Assembly (NCBI GenBank): GCA_026214975.1
Contig: CM047808.1
Coordinates: 57,500,583 to 57,564,582, forward strand
Reading direction: 5' to 3'
From: Gentiana macrophylla
Taxonomy: Eukaryota; Streptophyta; Magnoliopsida; Gentianales; Gentianaceae
DNA: 64,000 nucleotides
The position numbers were made by a program, and so were the translations under genes. Shown one piece after another: positions 24,686-35,777 of this stretch. Every line of letters starts with the position of its first letter. The stretch's first letter is position 1. The notes under the pieces are model-generated. The model ran no database searches and was not told the DNA's origin. It saw only the letters and a list, made by a program, of their open reading frames with translations.

Positions 24686-26490
24686 TGATGACGTGGTCAA
24701 TCAGGTTATAATATACTCGACCACCATAAACCAATACTAGCAAGAGGACTAGGCCCATCGTAGTATAGCTATAGTGAATCAAGGTCGATCCCACAGGGAA
24801 CCAATTGTGGATCATCTTATATACAAACAATTAATTAAACATGTCAAGGACATAGAGGCGGTCTACGACCAACATAAGACAAGAAAAGTAAAGACACGAC
24901 TCGACACAACGTAATTAACCTCCCCAATTATAGTCTTTATCGTTTGGACCTAGATAATTTATATAATAAACTGAACTTATTAATCGTCAATCCGTTTGCA
25001 TCTATCTTAGATTGGCTACGGGAGTCATCCTCTTTAACTTGACTTAGCACCGGTAGAGCCACTAGATCACTGTGGGTATTGTTACGTGACTTCGCCTTTT
25101 AGTGCCTCCATCTCATATAACTCACACGCTACGACTCTAAGGATGCCGATATTAATCGTGACACCTCGCCTGCAGCAACATTCCTGTGGTTAGGCGTACT
25201 TCCTAAACGATCACTCAAGCTCTCGTCCAACTAGCAATTACCAAGTTATAGTCTCATGCTAATCTACGACGTACGTATAAGCAGGTGCATGCAATTCCCA
25301 AATATAAACCTACCTAGATAACGCTGAACGTCCGAAGATCAATCCATGAGCCTACCTAAGAGTTTTATATCGGTATTTCCTTATTACACGTTTTAATTAA
25401 ACTAAGCGAGTAACGTAGCCATAGCCATACCTACTGAGATAATAAATTCTATTAAGTTAACCTAACCATAAAGACATGGCTATCTAACGGATGAACAGAG
25501 GGCTCGGTCGACCGAATAGGTGGGCTCGGTCGACCGAGTGAACTCATTCGGTCACCCGAATCAATTTCGTCCCCAGATTCAATCCCGGAATATATATTTC
25601 TCAGCGTTTCATCATATAGAACAGAGTAAAACATTAATTCGTAAAGTATTCATATAAACTAACATAGATACGCATTAATTAAACCAAGTAGATTCATGAA
25701 TATAAATACTAAGTATATGACGTAGGTTATGGGATCCTCGTAGACAAGGTGTCGCCACATCCCTATCGTCATAGCCTAGATCTACATCATCTAGCTATGA
25801 TTAATTAATTCAAACGATAAAGCATAATTGGGAGGGATTAATTACTTAAAAGAAAGAAACAGAAAATAAGAGCTTACATATTTGCAGCCCTTAAATTGCT
25901 GGAAACACCCTCAATAAACTACATTGAATCAAGATATGAATAGAGTGATTTTATTGAATGATATTCTAAGGTATTCAAGGTGTGTCTTTACAATTTCGTA
26001 GCTGCTTGCTTATATAGAGGTTTTTGCCGACTTAGGGTGGTTCTAGAAGATAAGCACGATATAAGCCGGAAACCGCCCCGAAGCTGACACTCGGTCGACC
26101 GAAGCTATAGGCTCGGTCGACCGAACCTAACATTTGCACACGTTAATCGTTTTTCTCGTCTATCTTGCTCCCCACTCCACGCTTGCGTGTTGATCTGATT
26201 TCTCTAATTTATCTCTTGATTAATGCTCCGATTTTCTTCCTTATTATCTTGAGATCCATTGATTGAATGACATTTATCCTCTCGATTTGTCGTGATCTAC
26301 AAAATCAGCATTTATCGCACAATAAATCGGCTTTTAATAATGAAAACGGCTAAATACCAAATATCATATTAATAATCACTTAACATTAAATAATAAATAT
26401 AAACATGTGATTTAATATGAAATATATATTATTAATCTCGATTTAAGGTCAACGTTGATGACTTTTACGGGTATAATTTGACCGTCATCA
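24686..26490 (-). repeat. solo LTR inserted in the inner element's RT
   Basis: An 1805-bp sequence begins TGATGACG and ends CGTCATCA, flanked by GTAAT at 24681-24685 and 26491-26495. RT reading frames stop and resume exactly at its edges. Its minus-strand orientation follows from a TATA box at 26009-26016 and a leader-like TCGATCCCACAGGGAA at about 24786-24800, the block found near the 5'-leader end of the other two Athila-type LTRs. Two clusters of the palindrome CTCGGTCGACCGA lie at 25501-25561 and 26088-26126. No second LTR or interior is present, so it arose by LTR-LTR recombination or is a very short element. Confidence 0.9.
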
Positions 26491-26495
26491 GTAAT

Positions 26496-26940
26496 CTCTC
26501 TTGTCGGAATCCATTCCTTATTTTCATTCTCTTTCACTGTGAAACCTCCTTTCTTTGGTACAACATGAGTTGGACTAACCCATTCACTATCGGATATGGG
26601 AAAGATTATCCCCATTTCTAATAGCTTAATGACTTCTTTCTTAACAATTAACTGCAAATTTGGGTTGAGGCGGCGTTGCTGTTGAATACAAGGTTTAGCA
26701 TCTTCTTTCAGAATTATCTTATGAACACAAATCTCAGGGCTAATATCTCGAATATCGGCAACTGTCCATCCAAAAGCTTTCTTATGCTTTTTCAACATTC
26801 TAAGTAATTGATCTTCTTGTTGCTCAGATAAAGATGATGAAATAATAACCGTAATAGATTATTAGTTTCAAGAAAAGCATACTTGATTTAAAGGTAACAG
26901 CTTTCAATTCCAGTTCTTAGGTGGATCTTCCAAAGTGATG
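26496..26940 (-). pseudogene. Athila-like RT, N-terminal part
   Basis: The frame reads KKHKKAFGWTVADIRDISPE, CVHKIILKEDAKP, QQRRLNPNLQLIVKKEVIKLL, GIIFPISDSEWVSPTHVVPKK and EWIPTREIT, which is the conserved Athila entry into RT (family: KAIGWTIADI, CMHKI, SKWVSPVHVVPKK). It is cut at EIT by the solo LTR. Bases 26799-26940 hold the degenerate lead-in (SSLSEQQEDQLL). Confidence 0.86.
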
Positions 26941-26942
26941 GT

Positions 26943-27862
26943 TTAAGAACCGGGTCCTTCTAGTTCTAATTCCAAATACTTATGCCAAGATGGTTTAAAA
27001 GTAAAAATTCCTTTATCTAGAGAAAGAATTATCTCTTTCATTTCGGTGTCTTTCTCACCTTCCTTATAGATAGACAAAGTTAAGCATTCTTCTAATCTGT
27101 CTTCAAAAGTTGTTAATCGATTATTATAGATGCAGAATGAATATCTTCTATAAAAGAACATGATTCGTGATTTGTATGGATGATTCATAGCTTTGAAAAT
27201 ATTGAAAGAAACTTCCTCTTCATTGACTCTCGAAATTAATTCTCCTTTACGGACATCTATTAAAGTTCTTCCTCAGAGCTAGAAATGGTCGACCTAAGAT
27301 AAGTGGTGTCAATATCCTTCTTCCATTTCCATAACTACAAAATCTACTGGAAAATAGAACTTGTCTACTTTAACCAATACGTCTTCAATAATTCCTTTAG
27401 GGTATTTAATCGATCTATCTGCCATCTGCAGAGTCATTTCAGTTTTTGAAAGATTTCCTATGCCTAGCTTCTTGTAATCCTCATAAGACATGAGATTTAT
27501 ACTAGCTCCAAGATCACATAAGACCTTCTTAAATGTAAATCCTCCAATTTCACATGGAATGGTAAAACTTCCGGATCTTTCAGGTTTTAGGTGGTAACTT
27601 ATCTTGCAAAAGCTATGAGAACATTCTTCATTTAGGCATATGTTCTCATATTCTTCTAATTTTTTTTCTTGTTTGACAGAATATCTTTCAGAAACTTTCC
27701 ATAAGCAGGCATACTAATTAGAGCTTCGATAACAGGGATATTAATATGAATATGACGAAAGGTATCAAGGAAACGAGCATACTTCTGATCAGTTTTAATC
27801 TTTTTAATTTGATATTTAGGTGGGTAAGGTAAAGATTCCAAATCTACAACCTTTGATCCCAA
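26943..27862 (-). pseudogene. Athila-like aspartic protease and protease-RT linker
   Basis: Around 27480-27540 the translation reads KKVLCDLGASINLMSYEDYKKLG, with the DLGAS active-site motif typical of Athila proteases. It continues with LQMADRSIKYPKGIIEDVLVKVDKFYFPVDFVVME. The second motif (ILGRPFL in the family) falls in a frameshifted part near 27260-27310. Bases 27656-27862 encode the upstream FLDTFRHIHINIPVIEALISMPAYGKFLKDIL block, a hallmark of the Athila gag-protease boundary. Bases 26943-27188 are the linker towards RT. Several frame changes make it non-functional. Confidence 0.82.
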
Positions 27863-27920
27863 AGTTATTTTCTCTTTTCCTTTTTCCTTAAACTTTTGAG
27901 TATTACTTGATCGCCAAGTA

Positions 27921-28550
27921 TCAGGTTCTTGAATTTTTTTCTTTTAAAACATTCCCCGAATCAATCTCTACTCCAAATTCCTTCAATGCTTCCTGTTTTT
28001 CATCGTTGTTTTCATTATCCTCTACTCTAACATGTTCCTTGAATAAATTCCTTAAATCTTTATCCATGGGATCCTTCAAAATCCTAGGGATTTTTACCCA
28101 TTTTTCACCTTCATTCTCAGGTTCCAAACTTCTATTCCTTTTCAAGAAATTCTCTATAATTTCTTCTTCCTCATCAGTGAATTCAATTTCATCTTTAGTT
28201 TCATCATCTTTTTCATCTAAATCATTTTCTACTTCATTATTCCCGAAGTTTTCTACCCCATTACTACTACAGAGTTTTCTACTTCTCGTAACTACAACAT
28301 TTACCTCTCTTGGATTTCTTTCAGTATTGCTTGGTAATCCTCCAGGTGGTCTACTGTTGTTACGTTCACCTTCCCTACTCAAATGATCTTCCATATTCCT
28401 CAATGAGGCTTCTATAGTTCTCATTCTGTTATCATGTCCACTCATAGATGTTTTCATTGTACTCATATCTTTAGTGACTGTACCAATAGAAGTCATCTTT
28501 GTTTCCATATTCTTAGCTTGAGTAGATACTACACCCATCATATTTTCCAT
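27921..28550 (-). CDS. Athila-like gag C-terminal segment (acidic linker)
   Basis: A 209-residue open frame between gag and protease. It starts with a heptad-like Met/Thr-rich part (MENMMGVVSTQAKNMETKM), then RPPGGLPSNTERNP, the Athila-type hinge preceding a basic VVTRSRKL. A strongly acidic stretch follows (NDLDEKDDETKDEIEFTDEEEE). It is an internal fragment of the gag-pol polyprotein rather than a separate gene. The matching plus-strand frame at 27907-28386 is its shadow. Confidence 0.68.
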   Translation of the reverse strand: MENMMGVVSTQAKNMETKMTSIGTVTKDMSTMKTSMSGHDNRMRTIEASLRNMEDHLSREGERNNSRPPGGLPSNTERNPREVNVVVTRSRKLCSSNGVENFGNNEVENDLDEKDDETKDEIEFTDEEEEIIENFLKRNRSLEPENEGEKWVKIPRILKDPMDKDLRNLFKEHVRVEDNENNDEKQEALKEFGVEIDSGNVLKEKNSRT

Positions 28551-28600
28551 TAGTTTTTCCCATTTTTCAACTCCTTCTGCAGGTTGAGTTGAACTTTGAG

Positions 28601-29956
28601 TTACTGGTATACTTTGAGTGGTATGTTGAGGATAGGATCTAGGTAATGACTGTAAATTCTGATTAGATGTGTTTTCTTGATAGATTTGATTATTATTCCT
28701 ATATGGGCTGGATATGGCGGTTGTCCTTGCTTACTAGGGTTTTCAGACCATCGATAAGTAGGGTGATCTCTTCTAATAGCATTAAACGAGTTTGAATATG
28801 CATTGTTCAAATTCCTATGTCAAAAAAAACTCACCTCCTCTCTTGAATATCCTATTGGTTCTTCACTCCTAATGGCATATTTTCTGATTTGAGTATTCAG
28901 GTTGGTGTACTATTTTCTCGAATTTTGGTTTTTTTTATTGTAGGCCATCAAATTTCCTACTCAAATTTTCTAAATGTGCTAGAACTTCCGTATTAGATGT
29001 ACATTCTCCCATAAAAGCTACTTTTCTCGGTGCTAGAACCGGTTTCCCACATTCATTATTTTTGGAAATCTTTTCTATAGCATCGTAAACTATTTGAGCT
29101 TCACTCATCATTAAAGAACCACCACATGCATGATCTACATCCGCACGTGAATCTTTTCTTAATTTACGATAGAAAAGTTGAATTTGCATATCTAAGGAAT
29201 AACCATGGTCGGGACAAGCTCTCAACAATTTTTTAAATCTTTCCCAGGCATTCCCGAGTGTTTCTTCAGATCCTTGTCTAAAGTTAGCAACCTCGACTTT
29301 TAATTCCAAATTTCATCCAGGATTGAAATATTGTTTTAGAAATTCAGTTTGAATCTCCTCCCAACTAGTAAGTGAATGATGTGGAAGAGACATAAACCAA
29401 TCTCGTGCTCGTCCTTTTAAAGAAAAAGGAAACATAGTCATCCTCGTTAATTCCGTATGAGCACATTGACTTTTGGTCAGTATTGCACGCTTCTTCAAAA
29501 GAAAGAGATGATGATGTGGATCTTCATCATCCTCTCCTAGAATTGGGCTCTTGCGTCAATTAAACCAAAAGATGAGATTTAATCTCAAATTATTCGCTCC
29601 TTCATTTGGTAAAAGTATGGGATTATTAGTCCGGTTTCTTCTTATGGTTTGATCACGAGATAGGCCTCGGGTTTGGTGGGTTATTATGATTATTCGGTTC
29701 GATTCGATTATTTCTATTATTATTATTATTATTAGGTTAACGGGTTTTGTCCATGCCCCAGAGCATGATCTAGCCTCTGTTCATTTGTTTCATCACTAGT
29801 TTCAGCCATTCTCGTATTTCTGTTTGAAGATGATTCTTGGTCAGGATTTCCCTGACTAGTATAACCACGTTTACTCTCTACTCTTAACTGCCTTTCGTAA
29901 GTGTTTATGTCAGGCTTATAAGGAGTGAGTGGGGCCTTACAACTTCTGGTCATCAA
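28601..29956 (-). pseudogene. Athila-like gag
   Basis: The start is near 29956 (MMTRSCKAPLTPYK). After a frameshifted stretch, 29313-29498 reads FPFSLKGRARDWFMSLPHHSLTSWEEIQTEFLKQYF, the retrotransposon gag core, with the family W..F...F position conserved. 28935-29309 continues with FRQGSEETLGNAWERFKKLLRACPDHGY and IQLFYRKLRKDSRADVDHACGG, again classical gag, then EVLAHLENLSRKFDGL. 28601-28810 shows RDHPTYRWSENPS. No zinc knuckle is seen, which is usual for Athila. The first part adjoins the primer site across a 180-bp leader. Confidence 0.85.
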
Positions 29957-30136
29957 CTAACGAAAATAGAAAATAACTAGAAATTGATAGTAGTAAAAAT
30001 TGGTAATTTACCTATAAGGTAGGTACCAACGAAAAATAAAATAGAAATGAGATAAGAAAAGCGTTGACTTATTCTCGAGAATTTTGAGCTAATACAAGTA
30101 GTAACCATAGACACATAAAAAGAAATTAGCGACGCT
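29957..30136 (-). other. 5' leader of the inner element
   Basis: An untranslated stretch between the primer site and the gag start. No other signal is recognised. Confidence 0.6.
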
Positions 30137-30153
30137 CCCCGGCAACGGCGCCA
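30137..30153 (-). promoter_or_regulatory. primer binding site, tRNA-Asp type (inner element)
   Basis: The minus strand reads TGGCGCCGTTGCCGGGG, the sequence used by Athila elements and complementary to the 3' end of tRNA-Asp. It lies six bases after the 5' LTR. Confidence 0.9.
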
Positions 30154-30159
30154 GATATC

Positions 30160-32135
30160 TGACCGCCTCCTTCCGTAGTGCTAAACCAGTCCTTAAACGA
30201 CAGTGTATCGGGTCAAACTGTAGTGCTAGTATGGTGAGTCAGAGTGTCGAATCCTCAGGGAACTTGGTAATTCTTTTACGTGTGGTTAAACACCAAAGAG
30301 TCATATTAACTCGATCTAAACCGCAATTTTATAACACAGTCACTACTATTCTAGTCAACATAAAATAAATGCGTAATTTAAAAGTTATTCTAATATAATA
30401 TATATAGATATATAAATATATATAGATGTACATAGATTGCAAAGTATATATATAAATATAAATATATAGATACCAATATATTTTATAGAACTAGCCAAAG
30501 TTTATATAATTGAATTATACGATCTTTTCAGTAGACGGAATGTGCTCGATCTTTCCTTTTATTTTAGGTCCAATTGAGTAAATGAAACGGTGCACTCCTC
30601 GAGGTTAACAATTCCTCCTCACACGAGCGTATGAAATTGTCATATGTCATTGTCATCGCTTCAATCTCCACAACTGCCCCATGCTAATCTCAGTTAGTCT
30701 GAACAGGTACCGAGTACAAATCTACCCCGGATAAAAGAGGTTATCCCGTTTGTCAGACGGCCGATGTTATTCAAAAGGCTCCGATTGTTAGGCGGATCGA
30801 TTTAACTTTCCGGTGTTAGTTTTAATTAAACTGTTGATTTTAACATTATTACGATCTCGAGCACAATTTTAATAAGATTAATCTTTCCCAAGACAAATCT
30901 GCCCCCGGGTAGGAAATAGGATTCCGCAGTCACGCTTTCGCACGGCCAATTTTACCCTCCGTTTTTTCTATCTTTTATCTCATATCCTAACTTCTCTGGT
31001 CAGTTCATCGTTAGGTTATATGTTGCGATTCATCTTGGTTAATTACGTCAGTCCGAATATTATCAATACGTTACAGAATAGAAAAAGATTCAATTAACTC
31101 AATTTTAGTCAATTTTACTTAGACAGCATTCCTTTACCGAAAAGATCGAAATAAAACAATTACATAACTTTGGATAGTTATTAGAGTTAGCCTAGAAACA
31201 TTATAACAACGAAAAAGATAAAAACAAACATAAATACTTAAGAAAAGTTACCCGATTACAAATGCTGAATCAGAGTTGTATTCTTCCGGACATTACAACG
31301 ACTTCAACAACATTGATCTTCCGATAATTTCCCGAGCATTACAACGATACTACGAGATTATTATTTTTGGCATAAGGCCTATTTACAACTACTACTAAAA
31401 ATAAAAAGAAAAGAAGAGAATATATATAGTAGATATATATATATTGGTACACTCGTTCTGTTCTGCAACTGAGCTCTTTATATAGACAAAAGTATTTGGG
31501 CCGGACCGGTCCGAGATTAAGCCGGATCGGTCCGGACTAATGATTTCTCCCACCTCCTTGATTGCAATCAGCATGTGCGGATATATATAATTATAATTAT
31601 ATATAATTATTAAACTTCTAAAATTCATATCTCGAGTTATAGACCTCCAAAAATCATGATTCAAGCGGCATCGGAAAGCTCTCGGGAAAATCTACAACTT
31701 TCGTGGAGAACTCTTCTTCAGATAACGTCATTTTGATGAGCCATTCGTTTGTCGAAGACATTTCTCGATTACCACTTAACCGCATTGATTGGCCACTTGA
31801 CCACTTAAGCTATTCAATCGACCATTTAAGCTCGTGGCACTCTCTAAATCATTCCGAGAGATATGATTAAACTTCAATATGTCGATTCTGGGGTCTCGGT
31901 TTATAAATCGCAATAAAATACCACAAATACCCACGTAAATCGACACCACGACACTCCGATTTACTAAAATCGGTACAAAATTACAACTTTTTATTATTAT
32001 TACTACTAACTACTCTAAATTATAAAGATTAACATTTCATACTATTTATACCATAATTTCATATATTTTATATAGAATTCGTTGATAAAACATAATAATA
32101 TAACATATTTTTAATCATATAAAAGTAGTATATCA
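30160..32135 (-). repeat. 5' LTR of the inner Athila-like element
   Basis: It aligns with 14076-16092 throughout. The paired palindrome is at 31498-31537, next to the TATA box at about 31478-31485. Confidence 0.9.
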
Positions 32136-32140
32136 CCACT
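32136..32140. repeat. target-site duplication CCACT, right copy (inner Athila-like element)
   Basis: It follows the LTR end AGTATATCA and matches 14071-14075. Confidence 0.88.
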
Positions 32141-33128
32141 CATATCCATCAGTAACGCATTAAACACTATTCATGTCATGAGCCAATGTGTAACTTTCAT
32201 AACCGCTTAGTAATGCAGACAATCTCACATTACGTCAACCCGTAGTCAAACTAACTAGTGTTGAACATGTTATTTATTAATCAAATTAGCTGGCAAGGTG
32301 GATCGAGAACCGAGTATATATTACTCTTAGGCTTGCGTTTATTGGTCTATGCAAAAGTCGTGCGTTTTACACTCCATCGACTCAATTTTTGCCAAAGAGA
32401 ATACAGATGTATATAGTACAATGCACTTCTCTTTCTTGGCGGGTGAACTCTCATAAATTTATCTATCCTCACGGTCTCACTCTTGAAAAACTACCGAATC
32501 CGAAATTCCTTTGCCTTTATAAGCGTTGGTGAAACATAATTCGGGATAAAGCCAGGTCAACTCTAGTCAAAGCAATATGCTATCAACTACATACCAAGGA
32601 AATTAAGTTACACGTGCTTAAAATGGTGGCTCATAACAGAATATGCGCTTAATACGCCACTACTTCAAAAGTGGGCACTTACCTTTACTTGCACATCGTT
32701 GAACAAAGATGAAGTCAATTAACTCAAAAAGATCAAAGATATCATGTTTTTTCAAAATTTTGTCGAAATGAATCAAAGTCTAAATGGTGAACAGTCCATC
32801 AAAGAGAATCAAGATAATTACGCAATTCATGGAATATAATTCTAAGAAGCTAAGTGACGTCCCATACCCCCACTTAATCAAAACATTGTCCCCAATGTGT
32901 GAGATGAAAAAATTAAAAGAAAAGGAATTTAGCTTCGTTAAGGGTGGAGTCAAAGAATAATTGGATCGTCTTATAAATCATCGGGGTAATGTAAGTAGTC
33001 TTCGAATAATCGGTGCTAAATATCTCAAACAAACCAAGAAGAATGATGGTGACAAGAAATCGTATAACAATATCGCGGCAGTTAAAGAGAAAATAAATAA
33101 CTCCAATCAAATTAAGCCGACAAAATCA
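32141..33128 (-). other. 3' untranslated region of the outer element's ORF; no gene seen
   Basis: Non-coding in all frames. A polypurine-like block (minus strand TAAGTGGGGGTATGGG, about 32863-32878) sits about 250 bp after the ORF end. It is followed by an ATTGTCCCCAATG block (plus strand, about 32886-32898) characteristic of Athila 3' regions. Confidence 0.62.
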
Positions 33129-34303
33129 TTAGATTAATAAAATTCTGCTACATGTACTAGATAGGAAATAAAAAATAAAAATAAGAAAGAAAATGGGAAA
33201 GAACAACAATAAAAAGAAAGAAAAACTAGTCTGCCTCATGATAATATTCCAGTCATCTCTAGTCTCAAAACCGGGAGGTGGTGCAGAACTCGAGGCAGCA
33301 GTGGCTGAAGAGGATGAACCTTGACGTGTGGGAGTCCTAGGTGGTGGGGTTGATGGAGGAAGGCCAAAGAAGTCAATAATCCTATCCATCTTGCGATGAA
33401 GACTCGCAATCTCTCTAGAATGCTCCTCCAACATAGCACTCTGAGTCCGAGTTGCTCCGAGGACAAGAGTACGCTCTCTCTCCGCTCTCTGACCAACCCG
33501 TCTTGGTACTTGTTGAACTGACTGTGAAGTGATCATCGGCTCAGGTTCTTCCCACTCGTCACTGACGAGAACTTTGACCTCGTCCTCCAGAGGAAACATG
33601 TCAATCATCGGTCCATATGGCAACTGCTTTCGCTCAGACGTAGCTGCAATCACCGATGTTGACTGGAGACCTGCTCCAGATAGAACATCAACTCCACCCT
33701 CTTAGAGGTGACAGAGACCGTGTGCTTGGTCGGTAGAAGGCGAGCACAAACAAATCGGTTGACCATCTTCTGATCCCAAAATAATTCACTTTCCAGGAAG
33801 ATGGTGGGGGATCCCATTGGGTTGCGCTTCCATTGCACCCCAAAGTAGTCAGCTATCATCTGCATCCTCTTTATATCTTCACTATTGCTCAAGGATGTGT
33901 ACTCATCTGGGCCCACTAGTGGATTGTGAACCCCATAATACTCGTTGATCCGCTCAATCGAAAAATCAACCTTTACTCCACGGACCATCGAAAAAGTAGT
34001 TCCTGGGTTATGCGAAAGATATGTATAAAACTCTCTTACCACCGTAGCATTGAACCGCATCGGTGCCTCAGCCATATTCAAAATATCTTGTACTTGCAGG
34101 GCTTTTGGCAAGATCAAACTGCAAACGTCCAATTCTACTCCTCGTTCTTGGGCAACCGGCCTTCCGTTCCAATGCCCTAAGAATGATTCATAGATCTCAA
34201 GAAGATGAAATTGCTCAACCCTGTCTACCAAGGGGTTAGTATCTCCGTATAAAAACTGTTGACCACTTGGATGAGGAGTTGTTCTGTTATGCTTGGGATC
34301 CAT
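33129..34303 (-). pseudogene. plant transposon protein-like ORF of the outer element
   Basis: The likely start is the Met at 34303 (MDPKHNRTT), although the frame is open further upstream to 34471. The protein has MRFNATVVREFYTYLSH, MVRGVKVDFSIERINEYYGV and WDQKMVNRFVCARLLPTKH, matching in order the INV.VREFY, RGV.V.FS and KHF..SRVYPT blocks of the two ORFs in the inner element. A frameshift between about 33653 and 33700 separates this from the C-terminal part (33129-33653). That part has a coiled-coil-like EEHSREIASLHRKMDRIIDF, a Pro/Ser-rich linker and a hydrophobic C-terminal run of about 20 residues (FFLLLFFPIFFL). The hydrophobic tail could be a membrane segment, or simply 3' UTR read through. 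Function unknown. Confidence 0.68.
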
Positions 34304-35777
34304 TCTTAATGTTATTAGAAGCTGATGATGAAGCTGAATCTGAAAAAGGTACCCTCTGTAAACCGGCATGTACGCTCGATTTACCGGCCTGAATTTTCTA
34401 GGTTTCTCACTGTGACCGTGCTCTGATGAAGAAAGAAGAAGAACTGTAGCAGCTACAACATGCAGCACCACTAGAAATCAGCATAGGGATGGAAGAGGTG
34501 GTGTTTTGGTTGGGTGAAATGAAAGAAATTTGTTTGATTTTGGTGGAGGTATGGTGGTGATAGTGGTGGTGATAGGGGCTGAATTTTTTAGAAGAAGAAG
34601 GAATGGAAGAATTTTTGTGATTTGAGAAGATGATAGTAGATGAGAATGATGATAATGGTGGTGGAAAGGTGATTTAAATTGGAGTAATGATAGAAGGTGG
34701 AAGGATTTGGTGGGATAGTGGGTAGAAGAGTAATTACGGTGAGGGATTTGAGGGGGTGATTGATGGGATTGAGGTGGAGGTAAGGTGGAGTGTGGGAAAA
34801 GATGAAAAGGTGGAAAATAGGGAAAATGGGACGGTTTTTACTGATTGGTAGCTTTCCGATGCAACGTGTGTCCTCCACGTATCTCTAAAAATTTTGCTTT
34901 TAAATCAGACACTCAGAAATTTGAAAATCTTAGCTCGGTAAACCGGAGGTTACCCTCGGTTTACCGGGGCTTCTTTTCCCGAGATTTCTCTGTACTCCTT
35001 CACTGCACACTTTAATTATCTCATTGCTCTATCCTGACCTTAAATAGACTGGTCTCTTACTCCTTTTGTTGTTATTTCCGACTCAATCTTAACCTACTTC
35101 ACTAGAATCCACAATGAGTAAAAAAAAACCTTCCCAACAACCATCGGTTTCAAGCCTAAGGGGGCGGTAGGATGAAAAGAAGCTCGTCCCTTCATCCAGC
35201 TACTTTTATTCATTCCTAATCTAACTAAGGGTTCAAGGAAAATAGTATTGAGTTTAAAGTCGTCAGCTCGACTTACCTTCGGTCCTTCAATCAATCAAAA
35301 TTTGGTGCCTTAACTCGCCAAACTTGCATCTTCGAGGTTCCAACCGTCATGCACATCCCTTCTCATTGATCATTACCTTTCAAGAGTGCCTTTTCACGGT
35401 TCTCCATAGAAACTTTCTGAGCTCTCTTCCTAGAATGCCTCTCTCTCTTTGCTCATGTGCTAGGTCATCCTCTGCGTCAAGATTTAATCTTTATGCCCAA
35501 CGACTCCACATTTTTCACTTTAAGCTCTAATCCGTCACTACGCAATACGGAAGGACGAGCTTCCATGACCGCTTTGTTGTGGTCTTTCTCTTCACTTTCT
35601 CTAAGTATTAACCTCATGAATTCTTGCTCGTAGGTTTCTATTAGAACCTCTCGTTGCCTATACCCTTCCTTTTTTTATCAGCATGACTTTCACTTTTCCT
35701 GAATCATAAGTCATCTTGCAACTTTCCGGCCTATTATCTAGGGGCTCTAAGATTTTAAAAGATACTGCATCATTGTT
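34304..35777 (-). other. degenerate stretch between protease and ORF in the outer element
   Basis: No RT, RNase H or integrase motif is detectable in any frame. Two paired palindromes occur, at 34353-34390 (50 bp before the ORF Met) and 34933-34969. Bases 34480-34830 are strikingly pyrimidine/purine biased (GGTGGTGATAG-like words). Short frames at 35094-35294 have no recognised homology. Confidence 0.6.

Larger units (their letters stand above)
14076..32135 (-). mobile_element. inner Athila-like Ty3/gypsy element with gag, pol and two downstream ORFs
   Basis: LTRs of about 2 kb lie at 14076-16092 and 30160-32135. A tRNA-Asp primer site at 30137-30153 and a purine tract at 16093-16106 fix minus-strand orientation. 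Reading leftward the order is gag, protease, RT (split by a solo LTR), RNase H, integrase, then two related ORFs where Athila elements carry env-like genes. That gypsy order, the primer type and the extra ORFs support Athila. Total length is about 18 kb, 16 kb without the solo LTR. All pol frames carry stops or frameshifts. Confidence 0.88.

Noticed and set aside
27907..28386. Plus-strand Ser/Phe-rich 159-aa frame
   Set aside because: It is the shadow of the acidic gag linker on the opposite strand.
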